Shown here in pieces: positions 8,558 to 18,214 of a stretch of DNA of 64,000 bases. Position 1 is the stretch's first letter. The number at the start of each line of letters is the position of its first letter. A model generated the notes under the pieces. That model was not told where the DNA came from, did not search any database, and worked only from the letters and a program-made list of their open reading frames with translations. The stretch is from Actinomyces sp. 432 (GTDB lineage: Bacteria; Actinomycetota; Actinomycetes; Actinomycetales; Actinomycetaceae): assembly GCF_009930875.1 (NCBI RefSeq), contig NZ_CP025249.1:1984001-2048000 (forward strand), given 5' to 3'. Position numbers and translations under genes: made by a program.

Positions 8558-9160
8558 TCAGGCCGAGGTGCCCTCCTGCAGCACGCCGGCGCTGCCGCCA
8601 TCCTCGGAGGTGGTGCCATCGCCGCCGCTGCCGTCGCGGTCAGGAGTCGTCCGGCCGGCACCGCCGGAACCGCCTTCCGTCTGCCCTGAGTCGCCGTAGG
8701 GCGGCTGTCCCCCGTCCGGCATACCTCCGCCCCGGCCTGGCGCCTGCCCGCCCGGACCGCCCGACCCCGGCGCAAACTCACCCTGTTCAACGTCGGCCGG
8801 AGCAGTACCGGAAAGCAGCTCGTTGACGCCCCAGCCAGCACCGAAGGAGGCCGCCATGAGGGCGATCACAGCAGCTGCGGCGAGCCAGCCACGCCGGTAC
8901 CAGGGGCGTCCCCGCCTATCCCCGGTGCCGGCGCCAGGCGTGGATACCGGCGAAGCGCCGGCCGGCACCGCAGCCTGAGGCTCGGGGTCATCCGCCGGCG
9001 GAGTGCTCTGGCCGCCGACCTCGGGCGATGCACAGCGGTCTGTCAGTCCGGCATCTGCACCCACCGGTGCCGAGGCGGCACCGGCGCGCGAGGCGCCGGG
9101 GGCGTCCTCGGCCGGAATTCGGGCAGTGACATCGAAGTCGTCGGGCCTCGGCTCGGTCAT
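8558..9160 (-). CDS. Single-pass membrane protein with Gly-rich outer tail, unknown function
   Basis: A 200-residue protein of three parts. A Pro/Ala-rich, low-complexity cytoplasmic region covers about residues 1-85. One hydrophobic segment (W-L-A-A-A-A-V-I-A-L-M-A-A-S-F-G-A-G) lies at about 92-112, preceded by the basic stretch R-R-G-R-P-W-Y-R-R-G. A disordered tail of about 85 residues dominated by Gly, Ser, Asp and Pro follows and should face outside. There is no lipobox or sorting motif. AGAGGA lies upstream of the ATG. It follows the PfkB kinase gene on the same strand after 182 nt. I recognise no family; the composition suggests a wall-spanning or linker-type membrane protein. Confidence 0.65.
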   Translation of the reverse strand: MTEPRPDDFDVTARIPAEDAPGASRAGAASAPVGADAGLTDRCASPEVGGQSTPPADDPEPQAAVPAGASPVSTPGAGTGDRRGRPWYRRGWLAAAAVIALMAASFGAGWGVNELLSGTAPADVEQGEFAPGSGGPGGQAPGRGGGMPDGGQPPYGDSGQTEGGSGGAGRTTPDRDGSGGDGTTSEDGGSAGVLQEGTSA

Positions 9161-9307
9161 GTAAGCAGTCCTCTGCGCTCTCGTGTGCTCTCGGCATGTT
9201 GTCGCCTACCCCGTGGTGTCAGGGCGAGGCTGAAGCTACGGCCACCACCTGGAAGGCCCACGTGCCGGCACTGTGGCCGGGCTGTGTCTCACCGTTCAGG
9301 CGCGTGC

Positions 9308-9324
9308 GCCGGGTATCACCCGGC
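9308..9324 (-). terminator. Hairpin downstream of the PfkB kinase gene
   Basis: GCCGGGT and ACCCGGC (7-bp perfect stem, ATC loop) begin just past the stop codon of the minus-strand kinase gene, in the gap before the small membrane protein. Confidence 0.45.
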
Positions 9325-9342
9325 ACCACCAGCCACCGAGCA

Positions 9343-10317
9343 TCATGGGCCGGCGTGCGCGACGGCCCGGGCGGCCGTCCGGGCCGCCAGTTCCAGGGCC
9401 ACCGCCGGCTCAAGTCCATCCGCGAGCGCGGCCATGACGGCGGCTGTGTGAGCGTCACCGGCGCCGTCTGTGTCCACCACCTGCACAGGCACGGCAGCGG
9501 CGTGCACGGGCGGACCGCCGTTGGCGGGCAGCCAGGTCGCACCTGCGGCTCCCCGCCGCAGCACCACGTCACAGCGGTGCTGGAGCGCCCACTCGGCCAG
9601 GGGACTGTCCGGCCCAGCCGCGCTCCCCTCCCGGTGCCACGAGTGGAGTTCGGCGTCCATCAGGGCCGCCGCCTCCCGGCCGTTGAGGGTCAGCAGGTCA
9701 CAACGATCCCTCAGCGCCCGCCAGGCGGGCAGGCGCACCAGCTCGGCGCAGCGGGCGCCGGGATCTAGCACCAGGAGGGCATCGGAGCGCAGCCCTGATG
9801 CCCAGTCGGCCAGGTGCCCGCCGGCAGCCAGCAGCTGGAAGCCGGAGGCGTACACGACGGCACCCGCGGGTACGTCCAGGGTAGCCACACGCGTTCTCGA
9901 CCAGTCGGTCTCGCACCCCGGAGCGGTCAGGAACGTACGCTCGCCGTCCGGGGTGATCAGGGTGAGGCAGGTGCCGTTGTCCCGCGCGTGGGCCGGGAGA
10001 ACGCTGCGAAGCCCAAGGGCGGACAGCAGCTCCGCGACGCGGGCGGCCGCCGGCCCGGTACCGACGGTGAGCGCCGGGATCGGGGAGCGGCCCAGCCCCA
10101 CCAGGTTGCGCAACACGTTCATGGCGGAGCCGCCCACGGTGGAGGCGACCGGCTGCATCCACATATGCCCGCCGCGCCGCGGTAGATCGGGAACGGCGCA
10201 CACCTCCTCCGCCAGGGCGGCGCCGACCACGAACAGCGCCCGCCCCCGGGTAACGCCGTCTGCGGATGCAGCCGGACCGGACGAGTCCTTCGAGGGCGCA
10301 GACGAGGTGGTGGGCAC
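9343..10317 (-). CDS. PfkB-family carbohydrate kinase
   Basis: A 324-residue protein with both PfkB-type hallmarks. The N-terminal Gly-rich substrate region is V-G-G-S-A-M-N-V-L-R-N-L. The C-terminal phosphate/anion-hole motif is D-T-D-G-A-G-D-A-H-T, whose final Asp is the catalytic base. Ribokinase-like kinases of this type phosphorylate sugars or nucleosides; the substrate cannot be read from sequence. About 25 N-terminal residues (Ser/Ala/Asp-rich) precede the first beta strand, so a downstream start is possible. It is divergent from proC with only 21 bp between the start codons, so at least one promoter must lie inside the neighbouring coding sequence. Confidence 0.82.
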   Translation of the reverse strand: MPTTSSAPSKDSSGPAASADGVTRGRALFVVGAALAEEVCAVPDLPRRGGHMWMQPVASTVGGSAMNVLRNLVGLGRSPIPALTVGTGPAAARVAELLSALGLRSVLPAHARDNGTCLTLITPDGERTFLTAPGCETDWSRTRVATLDVPAGAVVYASGFQLLAAGGHLADWASGLRSDALLVLDPGARCAELVRLPAWRALRDRCDLLTLNGREAAALMDAELHSWHREGSAAGPDSPLAEWALQHRCDVVLRRGAAGATWLPANGGPPVHAAAVPVQVVDTDGAGDAHTAAVMAALADGLEPAVALELAARTAARAVAHAGP

Positions 10318-10338
10318 GCCGCGAGACTACCCTGGGGC

Positions 10339-11172
10339 ATGACGGTCTACGGCTTCATCGGTGCGGGCAACATGGCGGGCGCGATCGTGCGGGGAACCAT
10401 CGCGGCGGGAACTCCCGCCACCGACCTGCTACTGACTAGCGCCCACGATTCCGCCGCCCACCTGGCCCAGGCCACCGGGGCGCGGCATGCGAAGGCGGCC
10501 GCAGACCTGGTGGCGGCCAGTGACGTGGTGGTGCTCGCCGTCAAACCACACATGGTGCCGGCCGTGCTCGCCCCCCTGTCCGATGCGCTGGCGCAGCACC
10601 GTCCCCTGGTGCTCTCGATCGCCGCGGGGCTCACCACCGAGCGCCTGGCGGAGATGCTGCCGCCGGGCGCCCGAGTGGTTCGGGCCATGCCGAATATGGC
10701 GGCCGCCGTACGCCAGTCCATGACGGCCCTGGCTGCGGGCGCCGCAGCCACCGACACTGACCTGGAGACGGCTCGCACCCTGCTGGCGAGTGTGGGCCGC
10801 ACCCTGCTGCTGGCCGAGCGCGACTTCTCGGCATTCACCGCCCTGGCGGGCTCCTCCCCCGCCTTCGTGTTCCAGTTCATCGATGCCCTGGCGCGCGGCG
10901 GCGTGGCGGCTGGCCTGCCTAAGGCGCAGGCCGTGGAGATCGTCACGCAGGCGGTGCTGGGCTCGGCGCTGACCATACAGGCGGAGGCCGCGAAGACAGC
11001 ACGTTCCGGCGGCGAGCGCGGCCGTAGCCCCGCGGACCTGATTGACGCCGTTTCCTCCCCCGGCGGGACGACGGTGGCCGGCCTGGTGGCGCTCGAACGG
11101 GCCGGATTCTCCGCCGCCGTGGTCGACGGCGTAGAGGCGACCATCGCCCGGGACCAGGCGCTGGGCGCTTAA
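10339..11172 (+). CDS. proC: Pyrroline-5-carboxylate reductase
   Basis: A 277-residue protein with an N-terminal NAD(P) Rossmann motif G-F-I-G-A-G-N-M-A-G-A-I and the C-terminal family signature S-S-P-G-G-T-T-V-A-G-L near residue 235. It reduces 1-pyrroline-5-carboxylate to proline, the last step of proline synthesis. The length matches the family (about 270). The ATG at 10339 has only a weak TGGGG upstream, and the gene begins 21 bp from the divergent kinase start, so a leaderless or very short leader is likely. Confidence 0.95.
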   Translation: MTVYGFIGAGNMAGAIVRGTIAAGTPATDLLLTSAHDSAAHLAQATGARHAKAAADLVAASDVVVLAVKPHMVPAVLAPLSDALAQHRPLVLSIAAGLTTERLAEMLPPGARVVRAMPNMAAAVRQSMTALAAGAAATDTDLETARTLLASVGRTLLLAERDFSAFTALAGSSPAFVFQFIDALARGGVAAGLPKAQAVEIVTQAVLGSALTIQAEAAKTARSGGERGRSPADLIDAVSSPGGTTVAGLVALERAGFSAAVVDGVEATIARDQALGA

Positions 11173-11229
11173 TCTCTCACAGATGCGCCGTGCGCGCACC
11201 CCACATAACGGCTAGGCTTGTCGCGTACC

Positions 11230-11350
11230 TGTTCCTGACCGTTACCTTCTGCTGCACCTGTTCCTGACCACCTAGCGCTCGGGATTCCTCCTGAGACGCC
11301 TCCTGACACCTGCCGCTCCTGACCAGTTTCCTGAGAACTACTTCCTGAGC
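11230..11350 (+). repeat. Leader with seven CCTGA repeats before the sugar transferase gene
   Basis: CCTGA occurs at 11234, 11263, 11290, 11302, 11318, 11330 and 11344, always preceded by T or C and mostly followed by C or G (core TTCCTGACC or CTCCTGAG). The array fills most of the 225-bp space between proC and the polysaccharide locus. I see no ORF in it. A protein- or RNA-binding leader is possible. Confidence 0.45.
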
Positions 11351-11397
11351 AGCCTCCCGTGCGCCACGCCCGGTGAAGCCGCTGAAAGGGGAAAACC

Positions 11398-12104
11398 ATG
11401 GCAAACCAGGCGACCCTGAACACCTGGAGTCATCCCAAGACCTTTTACGCCCGCCACGGCAAGCGCGCGCTCGACGTAACCGCGGCCCTGGCCGTCATGC
11501 CGCTCCTAGGGGTGCTGACGGTGGGCGTGGGCGCCGCCATCAAGCTCGACGACGGCGGCCCCGTCTTCTACCGGCAGGAGCGCTGGGGCGGCAGGGACGC
11601 CCATTCCGGATCTTCAAGTTCCGCTCCATGTCCGTAGGTGCCCCGGACATCCGCAATGCCGACTCCTCGTCCGTCGCCTCCCGCAACGACGCACGGGTCA
11701 CCCGGGTCGGCCGCTTCCTGCGCAGCACCTCGATCGACGAGGTCCCCCAGTTCCTGAACGTCCTGAACGGCACCATGAGCCTGATCGGCCCGCGCCCCAA
11801 CCTGGCCACCAAGCCCCTGGACCAAATGGGAGACGACGAGCGGCGGCGCCTGACGGTGCGCCCGGGCATCACCGGGTACAACCAGGCCTTCTACCGCAAC
11901 TCCACGACTCTGCCCGAGCGCTACGCGGCCGACTGCTACTACGTGGATCACGTGTCCCTCGGCCTGGACGTGCGCATCGTGCTCAAGACCATTCAGACCG
12001 TGCTGACGGGTAAGTCGGTGTACTCAGACGCCAAGGGCGGCTCCGGGACCAGGCAAGCCGAGCAGCCCCAGCCCGAGCAGGCACCTGCTCCCGCCTCACG
12101 TTGA
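11398..12104 (+). pseudogene. Small phosphoglycosyl transferase (bacterial sugar transferase), frameshifted
   Basis: The start ATG at 11398 follows GAAAGGGG. The first frame encodes the N-terminal membrane-inserting region and the start of the catalytic core (G-P-V-F-Y-R-Q-E-R-W). From about 11590 the family continues in another frame with F-R-I-F-K-F-R-S-M, D-E-V-P-Q-F-L-N-V-L and S-L-I-G-P-R-P. Adding one G to the GGGG run at 11585-11588 joins them as R-W-G-R-Q-G-R-P-F-R into a 235-residue protein, the size of PglC-type monotopic transferases. Such enzymes start repeat-unit assembly by moving a sugar-1-phosphate to undecaprenyl phosphate. It opens the polysaccharide locus. The shift may be a sequencing error rather than a real lesion. 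Confidence 0.82.
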
Positions 12105-12157
12105 ACCGCCCAGGTTCCCGTCCCCTATAACCAGCCACTGACAGGAGACTCCAGTCC

Positions 12158-14670
12158 ATGCCCTCCCCTGAGCCCCTCTCCGCCCCCGCGCCGCAGGCAG
12201 ACCCCGCCGGCACCACCAACTCCCGGGATGCCCGCCCACCGGTGCTGATTCTGGGCGGGTCCCCGCTCCAAGTACCCATGATCCGCAAAGCCCGCAGCCT
12301 GGGCATGCGCACGCTTGTCGTCGACGCCAACCCGAACGTTCCCGGCGCCGCCCTCGCCGACGAGTTCGCCGCCGTTTCCACCACCGACGTCGAGGGGCTG
12401 CTGGCCCTGACGCGTGAGCGTGAGCTGGCAGGCGTCACCTCCGTGGGCACGGACCGGCCGGTGCGGGCGATCGCCGCCGTCGCCCAGGCGCACGGACTGC
12501 CCGCGGTCTCACCGGAGACGGCCGCCGCCTGCACTGACAAGGCCCTCATGCTGCAGGCCATCGCGCGGGCCGGCGTGCCCCACCCGCGCTTCGCCCTGGC
12601 CACCAACCTCGATGAGCTGCGTGCAGCCGTGGCCCACGTGGGCCTGCCCTGCATCGTCAAGCCCTGGACTCCTCCGGCTCCCGCGGCGTGGTACAGGTCA
12701 ATGACGAGGCCGATCTGCCCGGTGCGCTCGAGTACGCCCTGGCGCCCTCCAAGGAACCGGCCGTGATCGTCGAAGAACTGCTGGTGGGCCGGGAGATCAG
12801 CTGCGAGGTGCTGTGCGTGGACGGCGATTACCACGTGCTAGCCACCACGGACAAGGACACCACCGGCAGCCCGCACTTCATTGAGACTGGGCACACCCAG
12901 CCCGCGGACCTCGACGCCGATACCCTCGCCGCGGCGCACTCCCTGGTGGCCCAGTGCCTGGCCGCCGTGGACATGCACTTCGGACCCGCCCACGTGGAGA
13001 TGATGCTGACCGATTCCGGGCCGGTGCTCATCGAGTTCGGCTCACGGATGGCCGGGGACTTCGTCTCCTCCCACCTGGTGCCCGGGTCCACTGGCATCGA
13101 CTTCATTGGCCTGGTGCTGCGGCAGGCCTGCGGTGAGAGCATCGAGGTGCCGGCCAGTTCCGGACGCGCTGCCGCTATTCGCTTCCTGACCGCCCCCGAG
13201 GGCGTGCTGCGTGCCTTCTCCGGCATTGAAGCCGCGCGCACCGTGCCGGGGGTGGAAGCCGTCATTACCCTGGCCGAGCCAGGCGAGCAGATTACCCCGC
13301 TGCACTCGAGCACGGATCGCCTGGGCGTGGTCGTCGCCTCCGGCCCCGACCGCGCCACCGCCGTCGCCGCCTGTGAGCAGGCGCGCGACCTGATCCGTAT
13401 CGAGGTCGATCCTGCGGCGCCGTCCGCCGTGTCCGCCGCGGCGCCGGAGGCGGGCCAGCTGCCGGCCCGCGGGCGGCGCGTACTGATCATCGGGGCCGGG
13501 CGCGGCCAGCTCGGGCTGATCCGTGCTGTTAAGCGCCTGGGCGCTACCGCCGTCGTCGCCAGCCTTACCGCCGGCCCGCCGCCCGGCCTGAAGGAGGCCG
13601 ACGAGGCCATTGATGTGGACCTGCTGGACCCGGACGCGGTTGCCCGCGAGGCCCGCATGGCCGGCGTCGACGCCGTCGCCACCAGCTGCCTGGACACCGG
13701 CCTGGAGGCGCTGGGAGCGGTGGTGGACGAGCTGGGGCTGCGCGGGCTCAGCCGCGCGGCCGCCCGCCTGTGTATGGACAAGCTAGCCATGAAGCGCCGC
13801 CTGGCGGAGCAAGGCGTGCCCACCGCCCCCTTCAGGGAGGTATCAGCGCCGGAGGAGCTCGCCGCCGCGCTGGACGCCGTCGGGCTGCCCGCGATGGTCA
13901 AGGCCGCAGACCTGCAGGGCTCCGCCGGCGTATTCAAGGTCGGCTCCGCCGCCCAGGCACGCGCCGCCTTCGACCGTGCCCAGTCCCTCAGTCGGCACGG
14001 CACGGTGATCGTGGAACGCTTCCTGGACGGCCGCGAGTTCGGCGCACAGGCACTCGTCCACAATGGTGAGGTCCTGCATGTAACCGTTCACGGCGACGAC
14101 CTGGCCGACGGCGGCCTGCCGATCCCCATCGGCCACCACGTGCCGCTCGACGACTCCGAGCTGGCCTCCCAGGCGCGCAGCGTCACCGCTGCGGCGATCA
14201 GCGCGCTCGAGCTGGAGGACTGCGCCGTCAACATTGACCTGATGGCCTGCGACTCCCAGGTCTACGTCATTGAGCTGACGGGTCGGGCGGGTGCCAACGG
14301 CCTGCCAGAGCTGATGAGCGCCGTGCACGGGCTGGACTACTACGAGCTGGTCGCCCGGGAGGCCCTGGACCTGGCCGTGCCGGAGGCCTGGGCCCGGCGC
14401 GAGCCCTGGCCCGGCGCCGCCCTGGCACTGATGCTCACCGATCCCGACGCCCACGGCACGGTCACTGCGGTGTCCGTCCCGGGAGACCTGCCCGACTGGG
14501 TCCAGGACCTATCCCTTTTCCGCGGCCCCGGTGACCACCTGAACGGCTTCACCTCCTCCAACGACTGCCTGGGCCAGGTGGTGGTGCGCGGCCAGGACCT
14601 GCCGCAGTGCCAGCAAAGGGCGGCCACCCTGGCCGCCCAGGTGTCCTTCAATCTGCAGGAGGCGCGATGA
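12158..14670 (+). pseudogene. Double ATP-grasp ligase in the polysaccharide locus, frameshifted
   Basis: Frame 1 (from ATG 12158) runs to V-G-L-P-C-I-V-K-P; the match then continues from D-S-S-G-S-R-G-V-V-Q-V-N-D in another frame to 14670. Restoring one C in the run at 12662-12664 gives K-P-L-D-S-S-G-S and one protein of about 837 residues. It contains two full ATP-grasp modules. The first spans about residues 25-400 (pre-ATP-grasp fold, V-L-I-L-G-G-S-P). The second begins near 440 with R-V-L-I-I-G-A-G-R-G-Q-L-G and has its own nucleotide-binding lobe (M-V-K-A-A-D-L-Q-G-S-A-G-V). ATP-grasp enzymes join a carboxylate to an amine or thiol through an acyl phosphate. Context suggests amino-acid or acid decoration of a surface polymer; the substrates are unknown. 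Confidence 0.78.
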
Positions 14671-15962
14671 AGCGGCTAGTCATCCTCGCCAATGCCTTCC
14701 CCTTCGGGAACTGGGAGCCCTTCCTGACCACCGAGCTGGAGTACGTAACGGGTTTCGACCGCGTGGACATCATGTCCTTATCGGTACGCGCAGACCAGCG
14801 GGCCACGGTGCGGCCGCTGCCGGAGGGTATGCACGCGCACCCGATTCCCTTCCGCTCCCGCCTGTTCTACCTGCTGGGCTCCCTGCGGGTACTGGGCGAT
14901 GCCAACCTGTACCGGGAGCTGGCTGACCTGGCCCGCCGACGGCGGCTGGCGCCCGCCCAGGTGGTGACCCTGTTCATATTCCTGAGCCGGGCCCGCCACG
15001 AGGCCGGCCAGATCGACCGGATCCTGGATTCGGTGGGTGCGGCTGCGGACGATGAGGTGGTCTTCTACTCCTACCGCTTCGCCTACCAGCCCTATATGGC
15101 TGCCAGGCTGCGCCGTCGCTTCCGCCGCTCCGTCTCCGTGGCTCGCGCTCACCGTGCCGACCTGTACGAGGAGCACTCCCCGCGCGGCTACCTGCCCCTG
15201 CGCGAGCAGACCGTGGCAGGCCTGGACCGTATCTACCTGGTTGCCGATCACGGTCTGCGCTACCTTCTGGGACGGCACCCCCAGGCAGCGGGCAAGGCGG
15301 TTGTCTCCCGCCTGGGAACCACTGATCACGGGGTCCCCGCTGCCGTGCCGAGGCGCGCGGACGGGCTGCGGATCGTCTCCTGCTCCACGATCGTGCCCGT
15401 CAAGCGTCTCGACCTGCTCGTCGACGCGCTGGCGGGCAGCTCCCGGCCGATCCAATGGGATCACTTCGGCGAGGGTGAGCTCCGTGAGCAGATCGAGGCG
15501 CGTGCCGCCCAGAAACTGGGTGACAATGTGACGCTCACGTGGCGGGGCTTTGTGCGCAACGCCGACCTGGTCGAGGAATACGTGCGCGCCCCGCGCCACC
15601 TGCTCGTCAATGTCTCCGCCTCCGAGGGCGTGCCCGTGTCCATCATGGAGGCGCTGTCCGCGGGTATACCGGTGGTCGCCACCGACGTAGGCGGCACCGG
15701 CGAGTTGGTACGCACCGGGGTCAACGGCATCCTGCTGCCCGCAGATCCGACGCCGGAGCAGGTGCGCAGCGCCGTTGAGGAGATCGCGGGCCTGGACGAG
15801 GACGCCTACGCCGAGCTGCGCACCGGCGCCCGGCGGACCTGGGAGGAACGCTGCGACGCGGGCACCCTGTACACCGCTTTCGCGAACGAGCTGGCGGGCC
15901 TGCTCGGAGCCGCGCCTGCCGGCCCCGTGAAACCGCGCGGCCTCGGCCAGGGGCGGGCATGA
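14667..15962 (+). CDS. Glycosyltransferase family 4 (GT-B)
   Basis: The start is the ATG at 14667, which overlaps the ATP-grasp stop codon (ATGA) and has AGGAGG 5 nt upstream. The 431-residue protein has a GT-B layout. The C-terminal donor domain opens with R-I-V-S-C-S-T-I-V-P-V-K-R-L and ends with the retaining-GT4 E-x7-E motif in A-S-E-G-V-P-V-S-I-M-E-A-L-S-A-G, followed by D-V-G-G-T-G-E-L-V. It should add a sugar to the lipid-linked repeat unit at the cytoplasmic membrane face. Donor and acceptor cannot be predicted. It is translationally coupled to genes on both sides. Confidence 0.88.
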   Translation: MKRLVILANAFPFGNWEPFLTTELEYVTGFDRVDIMSLSVRADQRATVRPLPEGMHAHPIPFRSRLFYLLGSLRVLGDANLYRELADLARRRRLAPAQVVTLFIFLSRARHEAGQIDRILDSVGAAADDEVVFYSYRFAYQPYMAARLRRRFRRSVSVARAHRADLYEEHSPRGYLPLREQTVAGLDRIYLVADHGLRYLLGRHPQAAGKAVVSRLGTTDHGVPAAVPRRADGLRIVSCSTIVPVKRLDLLVDALAGSSRPIQWDHFGEGELREQIEARAAQKLGDNVTLTWRGFVRNADLVEEYVRAPRHLLVNVSASEGVPVSIMEALSAGIPVVATDVGGTGELVRTGVNGILLPADPTPEQVRSAVEEIAGLDEDAYAELRTGARRTWEERCDAGTLYTAFANELAGLLGAAPAGPVKPRGLGQGRA

Positions 15963-17641
15963 GCACGCAGATGAGGGCGGCGAACGGTGCCGTGGCGGCT
16001 GCGGACGCAGCGGCCGGTGGCGGCAGTATGCCCGCCGGCACCGCAGGCGGGGGACGACGGCGGTCTAGGCGCCGCGCCGTCCCTGCCCGGCGGCGGCCCG
16101 GGATCGTGGTGGTCGGGGCGCTCAGCAACCTGGTGGTAGTGGCCCTGGCGCTGTCGACGCAGGCCTCCGTGGCCTGGACGCTGATCCTGCTGCTGTGGCT
16201 GAATGCGTTCCTGTTCGCCGCCGCCAGGATGGCCAGTCGCACCATCTTGGCGGCCTTCCTGGTCTCCTTCTTCCTGCTGCTGCTGGGACGCGAGATCACG
16301 ATCGACTTCTTCCGGTATGAGACCACCCAGGCGCCGCCGGGGCAGACCGAGCACCTGCAACTGTGCCTGGCACTGAGCCTGCTGGGCATCATGCTGGGTG
16401 CAACGGCCACGGAGGCATGGCGCGGGCGCGCACGGCACCTGTTCCGCAGTGACGAGTCTGCACCCGGCCCCGATGAGCCCACAGATTCCGTTGGCGGCCG
16501 CGCAGGCGCGGCCCTGGACGCCCGCGGAGCCACGGTGCTGGCTGACCCGTCGATTGTGCGTTTCCTGTTCTGGGCCACGCTCGTGCTGTCGCTGATCTCA
16601 GTGGGGCTGCGGGCCCGCTACGTGCTGGCCAACGGCTACCTGTCCTACTACACCGAGTTCTCCGATCTGGAGGACGCCTCCGGATCCATGTATGGACTGC
16701 GCCGCATTGAGGTGATGCTGCCCCTGATGCTGGCGATTCACCTGGGGGTGTTCCCGCCGCGACGCGAAGTGACGGCTGCAGTTACCGGCTGGGCGGCTTA
16801 CCTGTTCCTCAGTCTGCTGACCGGCCAGCGCGGCACATTTGTCGGCGGCCTGGTTATCATCCTCGCCTACTGGATAGTGCGCGCCCGCCAAGATTCGTCG
16901 GGCACCTGGCGTGTAGGCGCGATCGGCCGGATCGCCGGAGCCGTCGCGGTGCCGCTGGTCGCAGTCGTGCTGACCGCCGTGGAGTCGGCGCGGGGTGTGG
17001 GCGCGGTCGCCTCTGACACCGCGGGCCGCAACCCGGTTCTGCAGCTCTTGTACGGCCAGGGGGTGAGCTCTACGGTGGTGCGCAACGCGTACACCTACGC
17101 GGATTTCATTCCCAGGGACTGGTACACGGGAGAATTCCTGCACTCCGGGCTGCCCGCCCGGCTGCTGGGGTACCAGGTCTACCACGGCAACACCGTGGAG
17201 CACGCCCTGAACGGCGGGTCCTTCACTCATGCCTTCGCCTACACGCTGCTGGGACCGCAGTACCTGACCGGCCGGGGCACCGGCAGCTCTTTCATCGCCG
17301 AGCTGTTCTACGACTACGGCTACGCGGGCGTGCTGCTGGGCGGCGCCGTGTACGGAGCGGTATGTATCTGGGCGTGCAACCTGATCAAGGGACAGCCGCT
17401 GCGTAACGGATTGAAGCTCATGATCGTGCCGACCCTGTTGTGGGCACCCCGGGGCAGCGCGACCGGATTCCTGGCCAGCTGGCTAACGCCCAGCGTAGTG
17501 GTGGCGCTTGGAGCGGTGACGACGTTGTCCCTGGCCGCCGCACTCCTACGCGAGACCGAGTTAGCGGCCCGCCGGGGCCGGCAGGGGCCGACTGCGGTCG
17601 GCGAGCCTTCTTCCCTGCGAGCGGCACCAAGCGGCAGGTAG
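15959..17641 (+). CDS. O-antigen/capsule polymerase-like membrane protein (Wzy-like)
   Basis: A 560-residue polytopic protein with about 11-12 hydrophobic segments and a long external loop near residues 330-440 carrying charged and aromatic residues. That architecture, rather than a conserved motif, marks oligosaccharide repeat-unit polymerases. It starts with the ATGA overlap from the glycosyltransferase gene. The first 40 residues are Gly/Ala/Arg-rich and cytoplasmic. In this locus, with a flippase and a Wzz-like protein nearby, polymerisation of exported repeat units outside the membrane is the likely role. A membrane O-acyltransferase is an alternative I consider less likely. Confidence 0.68.
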   Translation: MSTQMRAANGAVAAADAAAGGGSMPAGTAGGGRRRSRRRAVPARRRPGIVVVGALSNLVVVALALSTQASVAWTLILLLWLNAFLFAAARMASRTILAAFLVSFFLLLLGREITIDFFRYETTQAPPGQTEHLQLCLALSLLGIMLGATATEAWRGRARHLFRSDESAPGPDEPTDSVGGRAGAALDARGATVLADPSIVRFLFWATLVLSLISVGLRARYVLANGYLSYYTEFSDLEDASGSMYGLRRIEVMLPLMLAIHLGVFPPRREVTAAVTGWAAYLFLSLLTGQRGTFVGGLVIILAYWIVRARQDSSGTWRVGAIGRIAGAVAVPLVAVVLTAVESARGVGAVASDTAGRNPVLQLLYGQGVSSTVVRNAYTYADFIPRDWYTGEFLHSGLPARLLGYQVYHGNTVEHALNGGSFTHAFAYTLLGPQYLTGRGTGSSFIAELFYDYGYAGVLLGGAVYGAVCIWACNLIKGQPLRNGLKLMIVPTLLWAPRGSATGFLASWLTPSVVVALGAVTTLSLAAALLRETELAARRGRQGPTAVGEPSSLRAAPSGR

Positions 17642-17964
17642 GCGCATCCCGGGGTGCACCGCGACCCGCGCCAGGCACCGCCGCCTCCACTCCCGCAAAT
17701 CCGGAAGGGCCCATTTTCACCATAACAATAGGCTTGCCCCCTGTGCGGCAAGGAACGTCCTCATCCTCATCGGCCCCAGAACGCCCTCCGGCACGGCGAA
17801 GACGACCCCATCAGCCCGAGAACGACCTCATCAGCCCCAAAACGACCTCCTGCGCCCGGCCGAGTACGACCTCACCAACCCGAGAACGTCCCCCACGCGG
17901 CGAATACGACCTCGCCAGCCCCAAGACGACCTCCGCGCGGCGAAAACGTCCTCGTGGGCCCGAA

Positions 17965-17985
17965 ACCCTCCACGATGTGGAGGGT
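17965..17985. repeat. Perfect hairpin in repeat copy 1, nested in a 13-bp inverted repeat
   Basis: ACCCTCCAC and GTGGAGGGT pair around a GAT loop. The hairpin is flanked by CGAATACGACCTC (17901-17913) and its exact inverse at 17997-18009, so the whole 17901-18009 stretch can fold back on itself. Confidence 0.75.
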
Positions 17986-18193
17986 GTGGGGCGAATGAGG
18001 TCGTATTCGGCCAGCGCGGGTTAGTCGAGTACGACCTCGCACGCCCGAAAACGTCCTCATCAGCCCCAAAACGACCCCCTGCGCCCGGCCGAGTACGACC
18101 TCACCAACCCGAGAACGTCCCCCACGCGGCGAATACGACCTCGCCAGCCCCAAGACGACCTCCGCGCGGCGAAAACGTCCTCGTGGGCCCGAA

Positions 18194-18214
18194 ACCCTCC
18201 ACGATGTGGAGGGT
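18194..18214. repeat. Perfect hairpin in repeat copy 2
   Basis: Identical 9-bp stem and GAT loop to the one in copy 1, exactly 229 bp downstream, with the same flanking 13-bp inverted repeat. Confidence 0.75.
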
